58,451 nucleotides of DNA, from assembly GCF_013314895.1 (NCBI RefSeq), contig NZ_JABTYE010000029.1, positions 1 through 58,451 of the forward strand, written 5' to 3'. Source of the DNA: Cupriavidus gilardii. Lineage in GTDB: Bacteria > Pseudomonadota > Gammaproteobacteria > Burkholderiales > Burkholderiaceae. A model generated the notes under the pieces. It was not told the DNA's origin. It saw nothing but the letters and a program-made list of their open reading frames with translations, and ran no database searches. Shown one piece after another: positions 25,721-36,468 of this stretch (the stretch's first letter is position 1; the number at the start of each line of letters is the position of its first letter). The position numbers and the translations under genes are program-made.

Positions 25721-27256
25721 ATGGCATACCTCTCTACCGGTTCGGAGTGGACCTTCGAACTGATCCAGCGGTACGACCGTGAGATCGCACGCATCGCGGC
25801 GGATTTCGGCCTCGATACCTATCCCAACCAGATCGAGATCATTACCGCCGAGCAGATGCTCGACGCCTATGCGTCCGCCGGTCTGCCGGTCGGCTACAGC
25901 CACTGGTCCTACGGCAAGCACTTCCTGGCGTCCGAGCGCAGCTACCAGCGCGGCCATATGGGCCTGGCCTACGAGATCGTGATCAACTCCAATCCCTGCA
26001 TCGCCTATCTGATGGAGGAGAACACGATGCCGATGCAGGCGCTGACGATCGCGCACGCCTGCTACGGACACAACTCGTTCTTCAAGGGCAATTACCTGTT
26101 CCGCACCTGGACCAACGCAGACGCCATCGTCGACTATCTGCTGTTCGCCAAGAACTACATCGCCGAATGCGAGCAGCGCTATGGCGAACAGGAGGTCGAA
26201 CTGCTGCTCGACTCCTGCCATGCGCTGCAGAACTACGGGGTGGACCGCTACAAGCGGCCGAAGAAGCTGTCGATCACCGAGGAGCAGGCGCGCCAGGCCG
26301 AGCGCGAGAACTATCTGCAGATGCAGGTCAACGATCTGTGGCGCACGTTGCCGAAGCACCGCTCGCATGCGCTGGTGACCGAAGACGAACCGCCCGAGAC
26401 CGAGGCGACCTTCCCGCCTGAGCCGCAGGAGAACCTGCTGTACTTCATCGAGAAGAACGCCCCCAAGCTGCAGCCGTGGCAGCGCGAGATCGTCCGCATC
26501 GTGCGCAAGATCGCGCAGTACTTCTACCCGCAGCGGCAGACCAAGGTGATGAACGAGGGCTGGGCCACGTTCTGGCACTACACCATCCTGCATGAACTGT
26601 ACGAGCAGGGGCTGGTCAACGACGCCTTCATGATGGAGCTGCTGCAAGCGCATACCAACGTTATCTACCAGCCGCCGTACCATAGCCCTTATTACAGCGG
26701 GCTCAATCCTTACACGCTGGGCTTCCTGATGTTCCAGGACCTGCGCCGCATGTGCGAGCGCCCCGACGAGGAGGATTATCGGTGGGCGCCGGAGATCGCC
26801 GGCACCGACTGGCGCAAGACGCTGGACTTCGCCATGCGCAACTTCAAGGACGAGAGCTTCCTGCTGCAGTTCCTGTCGCCGCGCGTGATTCGCGAGCTCA
26901 AGCTGTTCTCGGTGCTCGACGACGACCGCGAAAGCAAGCTGCGCGTGACCGCGATCCACGACGACGAAGGCTATCGCCGCATCCGCCAACTGCTGGCCAG
27001 CCAGTACGATCTGTCCAATATCGAGCCGAATATCCAGGTGACCAACGTCGATGTCGGCGGCGACCGCTCGCTGACGCTGCGCCATCTGCAGAGCGATCGC
27101 CGGCCGCTGGCGCAGAACTTCGAAGAGGTGATCCGCCATGTCACGCGGCTATGGGGCTTCACCGTGCGGCTCGAGGTGGTCTACGAGGACGGCCGGCACG
27201 AGATCAAGTACGAATGCCGGCCGGAGCGCAAGCACCATCACCGCAAGGCCGCGTGA
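25721..27256 (+). CDS. SpoVR family protein (YcgB type)
   Basis: 511 residues, the family length. Diagnostic stretches are LDTYPNQIEIITAEQMLDAY, HACYGHNSFFKGNYLF and NEGWATFWHYTILHELYEQG, which contain conserved His and Glu residues that could bind a metal. The exact function is unknown; the Bacillus protein affects spore cortex, while proteobacterial copies follow PrkA and YeaH as here. ATG 25721 after GGGTGGGAA was preferred over a TTG at 25670, whose extra 17 residues are not family-like. It is third in the operon, 128 bases after yeaH. Confidence 0.95.
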   Translation: MAYLSTGSEWTFELIQRYDREIARIAADFGLDTYPNQIEIITAEQMLDAYASAGLPVGYSHWSYGKHFLASERSYQRGHMGLAYEIVINSNPCIAYLMEENTMPMQALTIAHACYGHNSFFKGNYLFRTWTNADAIVDYLLFAKNYIAECEQRYGEQEVELLLDSCHALQNYGVDRYKRPKKLSITEEQARQAERENYLQMQVNDLWRTLPKHRSHALVTEDEPPETEATFPPEPQENLLYFIEKNAPKLQPWQREIVRIVRKIAQYFYPQRQTKVMNEGWATFWHYTILHELYEQGLVNDAFMMELLQAHTNVIYQPPYHSPYYSGLNPYTLGFLMFQDLRRMCERPDEEDYRWAPEIAGTDWRKTLDFAMRNFKDESFLLQFLSPRVIRELKLFSVLDDDRESKLRVTAIHDDEGYRRIRQLLASQYDLSNIEPNIQVTNVDVGGDRSLTLRHLQSDRRPLAQNFEEVIRHVTRLWGFTVRLEVVYEDGRHEIKYECRPERKHHHRKAA

Positions 27257-27308
27257 GCCGACGGCAACGGCGCGATAGCGGCCGGACGACCGAAGCGAGG
27301 TAAGGCAG

Positions 27309-27340
27309 GAGCGGAGATTTCAGCGCTGAAATCCCCGCTC
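27309..27340. terminator. Bidirectional hairpin after spoVR
   Basis: A 32-base near-perfect palindrome (GAGCGGAGATTTCAGC and its complement with one mismatch) lies between the convergent spoVR-like and MscS-type genes. T-richness downstream is modest. Confidence 0.7.
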
Positions 27341-27373
27341 GTTTCGTCTGGGGCAGGCGCCCGACGCGGGCAC

Positions 27374-29641
27374 TTACGCCGTCCCGGCGCTCCCCTCGAT
27401 CAGCGGCTTGACCTGCGCCGCGCCGCCGCCATCGAGCTGCAGCGTCATATATGGCGAGGCCATGCGGATGCCCGCCGCGTCGAACTTCTGCTTCAGCGTT
27501 GCGTTGAACGCCCGCGTGATCTCGAATTGAGCCAGCGGCAGCGTCTTGAACTGGGCCAGCACCACAGGGCCCGAAGGATCGAAGCGGTCCAGCCCCAGGA
27601 TGTCCAGCCCCGACAGCAGCCGATGCGTGAAACGGATGTCCTGCGCGATCTCGTCGCCGGCCTCGCGGATCAGCGCCAGCGCGCGGTCCAGGTCGCTGTC
27701 GTAGCGCAGGCCGATATTGAACACCGCGAACGCATGGCCGCGCGACAGGTTCTTGATCGCCTTGATCTGGCTGTACGGCAGCACATGCAGCGCGCCCTTG
27801 CCGTCGCGCAGCTTGATGGTGCGGATCGTCATGCCTTCGACGGTGCCGCTGTGGTCGGGCAGTTCGACCACGTCGCCGATCGCGATCGAGTCCTCGAGCA
27901 CGATGAACAACCCGGTGATCAGGTCCTGCACCAGCGTCTGCGCGCCGAAGCCGATGGCCAGGCCCACCACGCCGGCGCCGGCGATCAGCGGCGTCACGTT
28001 GACGCCGAGGTTGGCCAGCACCGCGATCAGCGCCATCACCAGCAGGGCGACGAAGACCGCGTTGCGCAGCAGCGGCAGGATGGTGCGGGCCCGCATGCTG
28101 GGCGGCTGCCCGCGCCCATGCCCCGGCGCCAGCGCCTGCGTGATGGCGGTATCGATCACCAGCCAGAACAGCCACGACAGCAGCACCGCGGCCAGCGCGC
28201 CGAATACCGCGTCGGCGAAGCGGCGGCCCAGCGCCGTCGAATGCATCAGATGCAGCAGCGAATTGCCCCAGACGCGGCTGGCCAGTTCAAAAAAGCCCAG
28301 CCAGATCACCAGGCGCAGCAGCGTGACCGCGAAGCGGGCGAAGCGCGCCAGATAGGCCGAGCGCCGCTGCCAGCGCTGCGGATGGTCGCGCTGGTGGGCC
28401 TGCGGCGAGCGCCCGGTCACCACCGTCAGCGCCAGCGCGGCGACCAGCAGCGCGACCGTCAGGATGGTGCGGCCAAGATAGTCGTCGGCGTGGCCGGCCG
28501 CCAGCAGCGTACCGACCACCGAGGCGAACACCACCGCCATCACCGGCAGATGCCAGGTGCCGCCCGCCAGCCGCAGCACATCGGTGATGGCCGGATGGGC
28601 CTGGCGGAACGCCAGCGGCCGGTTGGCGATCAGATGGCCGATCTGCCGGCGAAAACGCAGGCAGAACCAGGCCATCAACAGCGCTGCGGCAATGTTCGAC
28701 AGATTGGCCGTTACGGCGGACAGGTTGATGCCGAGCGCGGCGACCACGCGGGCATTGGTCGCGGCGTCGCCCAGCGCTGCCAGCGAGCCGATCGCGAACA
28801 GCACCGGGCGCGAGTGCTGATGCAGGTCGTGGACGGCGTGCCGCCGGTGGGCGGTATTGAAGACCGCAAACAGCGTCTGCGATACCGCCGACAACACCGC
28901 GCCGGCGATCAGCGCATAGGCCATCGTCAGCGCTGCGACCCCGGCCGGCACCAGATGCAGCGACAGGCTGCGCACGATCCAGATCGCTACGCCGAAGGCG
29001 ACCGCCCACGGGCCGACCCGGCGCAGCATGAAGATGCCGACGTCGGTCCAGGAGGGCACGGTGGGCAGCCGGACACGATCGACGGGCCGCATCAGCCGTC
29101 CGCGCACGCGCCGGGCGACTTCGTGCAGCAGCCAGCCGCCGACGGCCCAGCCGATCAGCACCGCGGCGAACAGCTGTGCCGATCGCAATGCGCTGCCGCG
29201 GCCGCGATCGGTCAGCGCCTGTTGCCATTCCTCGCCGGCAAAGCGCAGACGCCAGCTCCAATAGCGCCACGGTCCCTGGTCCTTGCCGAGCCGGTCGTCG
29301 ACCTGCTCGACCGCCTCGGCCAGCGCCCCGACCAGTCCGCCGGCCTCGGCCTCCGACGCTGGCGCGACGGCCACGGCTGACGCACCGAGGCCGTCGCGGA
29401 CGGCCCGCAGCTGACCGACCAGCGCGGCGCGCTGCTGGTCGTTCTGCAGCGTTTCGATGACCTGGTCCAGCGATTGCGCCAGCGGCGCGCTGGCCGCGGC
29501 CTCCGACGCCGGCGCGGACGCGGCGGTAGAAGTGCCGCCGGCAGGCTTGCCCAAGGGCGCCGCCGCGCCCGCGACCGGCATCGCGCCGATCGCGCATAGC
29601 CAGATCAGCGCCAGCCATAGCAGATGACATCGCCATTTCAT
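27374..29641 (-). CDS. Large MscS-family mechanosensitive channel
   Basis: About 755 residues. A signal peptide (MKWRCHLLWLALIWLCAIGA) is followed by a periplasmic helical region with repeated Ala/Ser/Glu, then about ten membrane helices, and the MscS pore/beta domain near the C-terminus: NVTPLIAGAGVVGLAIGFGA, QTLVQDLITGLFIVLEDSI, then IGDVVELPDHSGTVEGMTIR. The small E. coli MscS is 286 residues, so this belongs to the MscK/YbiO/YjeP-like long forms. ATG 29641 was chosen for the signal peptide; ATG 29671 is an alternative. It is monocistronic and divergent from fusA. Confidence 0.92.
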   Translation of the reverse strand: MKWRCHLLWLALIWLCAIGAMPVAGAAAPLGKPAGGTSTAASAPASEAAASAPLAQSLDQVIETLQNDQQRAALVGQLRAVRDGLGASAVAVAPASEAEAGGLVGALAEAVEQVDDRLGKDQGPWRYWSWRLRFAGEEWQQALTDRGRGSALRSAQLFAAVLIGWAVGGWLLHEVARRVRGRLMRPVDRVRLPTVPSWTDVGIFMLRRVGPWAVAFGVAIWIVRSLSLHLVPAGVAALTMAYALIAGAVLSAVSQTLFAVFNTAHRRHAVHDLHQHSRPVLFAIGSLAALGDAATNARVVAALGINLSAVTANLSNIAAALLMAWFCLRFRRQIGHLIANRPLAFRQAHPAITDVLRLAGGTWHLPVMAVVFASVVGTLLAAGHADDYLGRTILTVALLVAALALTVVTGRSPQAHQRDHPQRWQRRSAYLARFARFAVTLLRLVIWLGFFELASRVWGNSLLHLMHSTALGRRFADAVFGALAAVLLSWLFWLVIDTAITQALAPGHGRGQPPSMRARTILPLLRNAVFVALLVMALIAVLANLGVNVTPLIAGAGVVGLAIGFGAQTLVQDLITGLFIVLEDSIAIGDVVELPDHSGTVEGMTIRTIKLRDGKGALHVLPYSQIKAIKNLSRGHAFAVFNIGLRYDSDLDRALALIREAGDEIAQDIRFTHRLLSGLDILGLDRFDPSGPVVLAQFKTLPLAQFEITRAFNATLKQKFDAAGIRMASPYMTLQLDGGGAAQVKPLIEGSAGTA

Positions 29642-29936
29642 CGTCGCGGGAGCCTCGTCGAAAGCGGTCATCGGCCCCGGGGCTGGGGCCGCCATGGGCG
29701 CACTGTAACCGATGCCCAGGCCGGCCACGACCCGTCTCCGTCTGACGCCACAGGGAGGGGGCCCCCCGGTCGCCATGGCGGCACCGTCGGCGCACTATCG
29801 GCGCCCCATCGGCGCCCATCAACGCACCAAAAGCGGCGCCGCACGCAACTTGGCCGATAGTGCTACTCTAATTCCCCTCTTTTCTCCGACCCCTTTTCGT
29901 CAGGTTCTACTCAGGCCCCTAACTCAGGAGATTGTC

Positions 29937-32042
<2,106 letters not shown>

Positions 32043-32058
32043 GGCCGCCAGTCAGCCC

Positions 32059-32928
32059 TCAAACGAAGGGCGGCTCTGCCTGCCAGTCGAAGAAGTCGGG
32101 CATGTCGCGCGACACGGTCTGCGGGAACGCGGCCGGCCGCTTTTGCAGGAAGGCCTCGACGCCTTCCTTCGCATCGGGCGAACGACCGCGCGACTGGATC
32201 GCGCGGCTGTCCAGCTTGTGCGCCTCCATCGGATGCGCGGCGCCGGCCATCCGCCAGATCATCTGCCGCGAGATCGCAACCGACACCGGCGCGGCGTTGT
32301 CGGCGATTTCTCTGGCCAGCGCATAGGCCGCCGGCAGCAGTTCATCGGGCGCATGCAGTGACCGCACCAGTCCGCGGTCCAGCGCCTCCTGGGCCGGGAA
32401 CACGCGCCCGGTATAGCACCATTCGAGCGCGGTCGAGATGCCGACCACGCGCGACAGGAACCAGGATGACGCGGCTTCCGGCGTGATGCCGCGGCGCGAG
32501 AACACGAAGCCGAACTTGGCCCCGGTCGAGGCCAGCCGGATATCCATCGGCAGCTGCATCGTCACGCCGATGCCTACCGCGGCACCGTTGATCGCACCGA
32601 TCACCGGCTTCAGGCTGCGGAAGATCCGCAGCGCGACACGTCCGCCGCCGTCGCGATGCGGCGCGTCGGCCGGCGCCCCATAGCGCTTCTCGAAATCGAA
32701 GGTCGAGCCGCCCGAGGACAGATCGGCGCCGGCGCAGAACGCGCGTCCGGCGCCGGTGACCACCACGGCCCGTACCGCGTCATCGGCGTCGGTGGCATCG
32801 AAGGCCGCGATCAGCTCCTGCATCATCTGCGCATTGAACGTATTCATCTGTTCCGGCCGATGCAGCGTGATGGTGGCGATGCCGTCGGCGACGGCGTAGC
32901 GCAGCGTTTCGAACTGGGATGGGTTCAT
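32059..32928 (-). CDS. Crotonase-family enoyl-CoA hydratase/isomerase
   Basis: 289 residues. Crotonase features: ITLHRPEQMNTFNAQMMQEL, GAGRAFCAGADLSSGG and GAAVGIGVTMQLPMDIRL. Both hydratase glutamates are replaced (GIGVT in place of GGGCE; FGFVFSRRG in place of FGxPExxLG). SRRGITPEAASSWFL is shared with the isomerase-like subgroup whose acid lies in the PEA segment. A hydratase role is therefore doubtful; enoyl-CoA isomerase is more likely. ATG 32928, GGAG upstream. It ends 16 bases from the fusA stop on the opposite strand and is downstream of the histidine phosphatase gene. Confidence 0.9.
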   Translation of the reverse strand: MNPSQFETLRYAVADGIATITLHRPEQMNTFNAQMMQELIAAFDATDADDAVRAVVVTGAGRAFCAGADLSSGGSTFDFEKRYGAPADAPHRDGGGRVALRIFRSLKPVIGAINGAAVGIGVTMQLPMDIRLASTGAKFGFVFSRRGITPEAASSWFLSRVVGISTALEWCYTGRVFPAQEALDRGLVRSLHAPDELLPAAYALAREIADNAAPVSVAISRQMIWRMAGAAHPMEAHKLDSRAIQSRGRSPDAKEGVEAFLQKRPAAFPQTVSRDMPDFFDWQAEPPFV

Positions 32929-32960
32929 GGGGGCTCCGAGTTTGCCGAGGAATGCCGCGC

Positions 32961-33641
32961 TCAGGCGAAGGTGATCGCGCCGCGCCGGTCCGCGCGTTCC
33001 AGATGCGGCACGTTGTTGAAGCTGAGCAGACGCTGCGTATTGCGCCCGCAGATGATTTCGCAGAAGGCGGTATTGCGGAACTGCAGGTTCAGTTCGATCG
33101 CGGTCTGCGCCGGCGCGTTCAGCATGTCGGCCACCGCCCGGCCGATCGCACCGCCCGAGCTGACCACCAGGATCGCATCCTCGCGTGTCGCGCCCTCGGC
33201 GCCGTGCGCCAGCCCGGCCGCGATGCGCTTGCCGAATTCCTCCCAGCTCTCGGGCATGCCGGTCAGCGTGCCGGCGGTCCAGGCGGCGAAGGCCGCGCGG
33301 AACGTGCGCCAGTAGTCCGCGTAATCGCCGTTCTGATGCGCGCGATGGTCGGCGCCCCCGGTGTGGGCGCAATACAGCGCCTCGCCGTCGTACTCGTTGA
33401 AGCCCGGGTGCGTTTCGATGGTCAGCCCGGCACCGGCTTCCCCCATGGCGGCCAGGATCTCGCTGGCGGTGTCCTGCTGGCGCACCAGCGAGCCGGCGAT
33501 GACACGGCGAAAGCGCACGCCGCGCTCGACGAAATACTCGCCGAGCCAGCGCGATTGCTGCCGGCCCTGCGCCGACAGGCAGTCGTAATTGGCCGCGCCG
33601 AAGGAGGCCTGGCCGTGGCGCACGAGAAATAGCGTTGCCAT
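32961..33641 (-). CDS. Histidine phosphatase family protein
   Basis: 226 residues. Begins MATLFLVRHGQASFGAANYD, the RHG motif with the phospho-accepting His9; the second-half motif SSGGAIGRAVADML replaces the usual SHGG, so the second catalytic His is not obvious. IAGSLVRQQDTASEIL matches the S-x-L-x-R-A-x-x-T-A pattern. Family members remove phosphate from sugars, nucleotides or proteins. ATG 33641 has no strong ribosome site. It is 32 bases upstream of the crotonase gene, probably in one transcript. Confidence 0.9.
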   Translation of the reverse strand: MATLFLVRHGQASFGAANYDCLSAQGRQQSRWLGEYFVERGVRFRRVIAGSLVRQQDTASEILAAMGEAGAGLTIETHPGFNEYDGEALYCAHTGGADHRAHQNGDYADYWRTFRAAFAAWTAGTLTGMPESWEEFGKRIAAGLAHGAEGATREDAILVVSSGGAIGRAVADMLNAPAQTAIELNLQFRNTAFCEIICGRNTQRLLSFNNVPHLERADRRGAITFA

Positions 33642-33928
33642 AGAGAGGTACGGATGGTTGGGAGAAAGCCGGCCCGCAGGTCTGGCCTTCCAGCCGACGG
33701 TGGGTCGTCGCGCTCGATTGTAGGGCGCGCCCCGAGTGCCGGCCAGCAAGGGTGACACGCTGCATACCGGTCATGGCCGCGCTGCATTGTCTTGCCTGCG
33801 CGCCTCCCGAGGCTCAAATTTCAAAAGGCGGCAACACGTTACGCAAATGGCGCCGCCATACGCGGTTACCGTGGCGGGCCGCCCGGAGGAGGGCGTTTCC
33901 ATTGCGTGAAAAGGGAGAGGTCGAGACG

Positions 33929-35383
33929 ATGCGGACGTATCACAGGCTGGTTTTTCGCGATTGCACCGCCTTCAGCGCGGCGCTCGAATCGTCGCATTGC
34001 GGCGCGGGGGTGCGGGCGGCGCTGGCTCGCGGCGAGGTCATCGAAGTGCAGGGGCATCGGTTCCGACTGTGCCGCTCGGAGTCCGGCTGGAAGATCAGGA
34101 CCGCGCCGTTCTGGCAGATGACCCACCGCCAGCGTTTCGCGCGGTTGATGCGGCATCTGTGCCTGGGCGGCGACGAAGTGCTGTGGGAAGCGAGGGTACG
34201 CCGCTTCGTCAAGCGCTGCGCGATACGCGTGGAGACCCAAGGCAGCGGCGACGGCGCACGGCCGCGTGTGCTGCCCCTCTATCTGAAGGGTTGGCTGCCG
34301 CCGCCCGTGGAGCAAGGCGGCACGTCAGCCATCAGCCGCGAGGCCGGTCTCCAGCGGCGCGCCGAGCTGCTGCGATACGGCACGCCGCCAGCAGCGAGAG
34401 GCGATCGCGCATCCGAAGGGACAAGCCCGGTGTCGCCGCCCCGGCGGCCCGTCATCCCGGCCGGCATCGACCTGCGCCGCCTGTGCCCCGACGTCGCGGC
34501 CACGTTGTTCGGCCAGGGCGCGGATCTGCAAGGACGCAATCTGCGCGACAGCGATCTGGGCTCGCTGGATCTGAAGGGAGCCAATCTTCGCGACGCGGTG
34601 CTGCTCAGGTGCCGGGCGCGCGAGGCCGTGCTCAGCGAGGCGGATCTGCAGGGGGCCGACCTTCGCTTTGCCGATCTGCGCGGCGCCAGGCTCGACGGAG
34701 CCAAACTGCAGCGTGCGCAGCTTGCGGGGGCCCGGCTGCAGAACGCCAGGCTCGACGGTGCCGATCTTCGCGGGCAGAGCCTCGACGTCGCGGCGCTGGC
34801 CGGTGCGACGCTGCGCGATGCCATGCTGGACGGCGCCGAGCTGGTGCTGGCCGACGATGTGTTCTGCAGCAGCGCACGCACCGCCTTGCTCAAACCGCTG
34901 GATCAGCCCGACGGCAACCTGTTGTGGACGCTGTCTTCCCTGCCGACGCAGGCGCAACGGCGCAACCTGATGATCCGCATCGTTCAGGCACTGTCCGAGG
35001 CCATGAGGCTGAACCACAACGTAGCGGATACCCATGCCGCGGTCGCCCAGGTACTGCTGCGCCATGCACCGGACTACTGGAGCGATCCGCGCGACCCCAA
35101 TGCGAAGCTGTCCATCAACGTCTGGATGCAGGCCATCGCCAGGCACCAGTGCCGGCAACTGACCGGCGCAGTACCCGATGCGTGCGTCAGCGCCGTGGCC
35201 GACCTGGCGAAGCGATATCTCGCGATGTTCGGCGCGTTGAGCGGTGGACAGTGCCGATGGAGCTTTCAGCCCCCGGAGCGCTTGCTGGAGCATCTATCTT
35301 CAACCGAATCCCGCTCGCAGCCTCAGCCTCAGTCGAGCCTGACGCCGGTGTCTTCGGTCAATTTGAGCACCACAGGCAGATAG
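33929..35383 (+). CDS. Pentapeptide-repeat protein with unknown flanking domains
   Basis: 484 residues. Residues about 1-130 are Arg/His-rich and unrecognised (RTYHRLVFRDCTAF at the start). Residues about 195-305 hold some 20 A(D/N)Lxx pentapeptides, for example ADLQGADLRFADLRGARLDG and ARLQNARLDGADL, which would make a right-handed beta helix. Residues 320-460 are a helical domain (MIRIVQALSEAMRLNHNVAD, PDYWSDPRDPNAKLSINVWM). GGGAGAGG fixes the ATG at 33929. The last 55 bases overlap the convergent Bug gene, and the C-terminal Gln/Ser-rich tail is read from that overlap. No signal peptide. It could be a secreted effector or a DNA-mimic; function unknown. Confidence 0.82.
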   Translation: MRTYHRLVFRDCTAFSAALESSHCGAGVRAALARGEVIEVQGHRFRLCRSESGWKIRTAPFWQMTHRQRFARLMRHLCLGGDEVLWEARVRRFVKRCAIRVETQGSGDGARPRVLPLYLKGWLPPPVEQGGTSAISREAGLQRRAELLRYGTPPAARGDRASEGTSPVSPPRRPVIPAGIDLRRLCPDVAATLFGQGADLQGRNLRDSDLGSLDLKGANLRDAVLLRCRAREAVLSEADLQGADLRFADLRGARLDGAKLQRAQLAGARLQNARLDGADLRGQSLDVAALAGATLRDAMLDGAELVLADDVFCSSARTALLKPLDQPDGNLLWTLSSLPTQAQRRNLMIRIVQALSEAMRLNHNVADTHAAVAQVLLRHAPDYWSDPRDPNAKLSINVWMQAIARHQCRQLTGAVPDACVSAVADLAKRYLAMFGALSGGQCRWSFQPPERLLEHLSSTESRSQPQPQSSLTPVSSVNLSTTGR

Positions 35384-36333
35384 GCCCGATACGCGCGGCC
35401 CGCATCGGCCGGCAGATTGCCGACCGGCTCGGCGCCCATCTCGTCGATCCGGCGTGCCAGCGGGCCGCTGCGGACCAGCGCGCTGACCTCGCGCGCGAGC
35501 CGTTCGACGATGGCCGGCGGCGTCTTCGCCGGGGCCAGCAGCGTGGTCGGCCCGACGATCTCGTAGGCAGCATCGCGATAGCCGGCCTCGGCGAAGGTCG
35601 GCACATCCGGCAGACCGACCGCCCGACGCGTGCCGATCACCGCCAGCGGGCGCAGCTTGCCGGCGGCGATATGCTGCTTCAGCGCGGTCACCGAGCCCAC
35701 CGTCATATTGACCTGGCCCGATAGCAGATCGGACACCATCGGCCCTTCGCCGCGATAGGGCACATGCAGGATGTCCAGCCCTTTTGTCCTGGCCAGATAC
35801 GACTGGATCGTATGCGGCTGGGTGCCCGGTCCCCACGATCCCATCCGCAAGGCGCCGGGATGGGCCTTGGCATAGGCGAGCAGTTCGTCCACGGTCCTGA
35901 CCGGCACCGTGCTGTTGACCACCAGCACGGTACGCATTGTCGCGATATCGGAGACCGGCTGCAGATCGGTTCGCGGATCGTAGGGCAGCTTCTTGTACAA
36001 GGCCAGATTGGCCGTGATCGGCCCCGGCACCGTCATCAGCAGCGTGTAGCCGTCGGGCGCGGACTTGGCAACATGATCCGTGCCGATGATGCCGCCCGCG
36101 CCGCCCTTGTTCTCGACCACCACCGGCTGGCCCAGCCGCTGGCTCAGCGTGTCGCCCAGCGTGCGGGCCAGCGTGTCCGTCGAACCGCCGGCCGGATAGG
36201 GCACGATGACGCGGATCGGCTTGTTGGGGTAAGGGGCTTCGGCATGCAGCGGCAGGGCCGCCAGCGTCAGCATCGCGAGGGCCGCGGCGCGCAGCGTGGC
36301 CTTGCGCGCGGCCGCCAGGCTAGGTGAATTCAT
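35329..36333 (-). CDS. Bug-family periplasmic binding protein
   Basis: 334 residues. Signal peptide residues 1-32 (LRAAALAMLTLAALPLHAEA), then YPNKPIRVIVPYPAGGSTDT, VVVENKGGAGGIIGTDHVAK, SAPDGYTLLM and DILHVPYRGEGPMVSDLLSG. AGGAG precedes the ATG at 36333. It follows the TetR gene on the same strand; the gap holds the GCGAT[GA] microsatellite, which may affect expression. No TctA/TctB genes are near. The 3' end overlaps the pentapeptide gene by 55 bases. Confidence 0.93.
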   Translation of the reverse strand: MNSPSLAAARKATLRAAALAMLTLAALPLHAEAPYPNKPIRVIVPYPAGGSTDTLARTLGDTLSQRLGQPVVVENKGGAGGIIGTDHVAKSAPDGYTLLMTVPGPITANLALYKKLPYDPRTDLQPVSDIATMRTVLVVNSTVPVRTVDELLAYAKAHPGALRMGSWGPGTQPHTIQSYLARTKGLDILHVPYRGEGPMVSDLLSGQVNMTVGSVTALKQHIAAGKLRPLAVIGTRRAVGLPDVPTFAEAGYRDAAYEIVGPTTLLAPAKTPPAIVERLAREVSALVRSGPLARRIDEMGAEPVGNLPADAGRAYRAYLPVVLKLTEDTGVRLD

Positions 36334-36370
36334 CGCTGGTCTCCTGATCGTGGTGGTGAGGATGGTGATT

Positions 36371-36454
36371 GCGATGGCGATAGCGATAGCGATAGCGATG
36401 GCGATGGCGATGGCGATGGCGATGGCGATGGCGATGGCGATGGCGATGGCGATC
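36371..36454. repeat. Hexanucleotide microsatellite GCGAT(G/A), 13 units plus one variant
   Basis: Thirteen consecutive GCGATG or GCGATA hexamers and a final GCGATC run from 36371 to 36454, in the space between the TetR stop and the Bug start. The three GCGATA units are together near the Bug side. Slipped-strand changes here would alter promoter or leader length without touching a gene. Confidence 0.97.
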
Positions 36455-36468
36455 GCTTGTCGCGATAC

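Noticed and set aside
36371..36454. Possible CRISPR array
   Set aside because: Six-base units without spacers; a microsatellite. No cas genes in the window.
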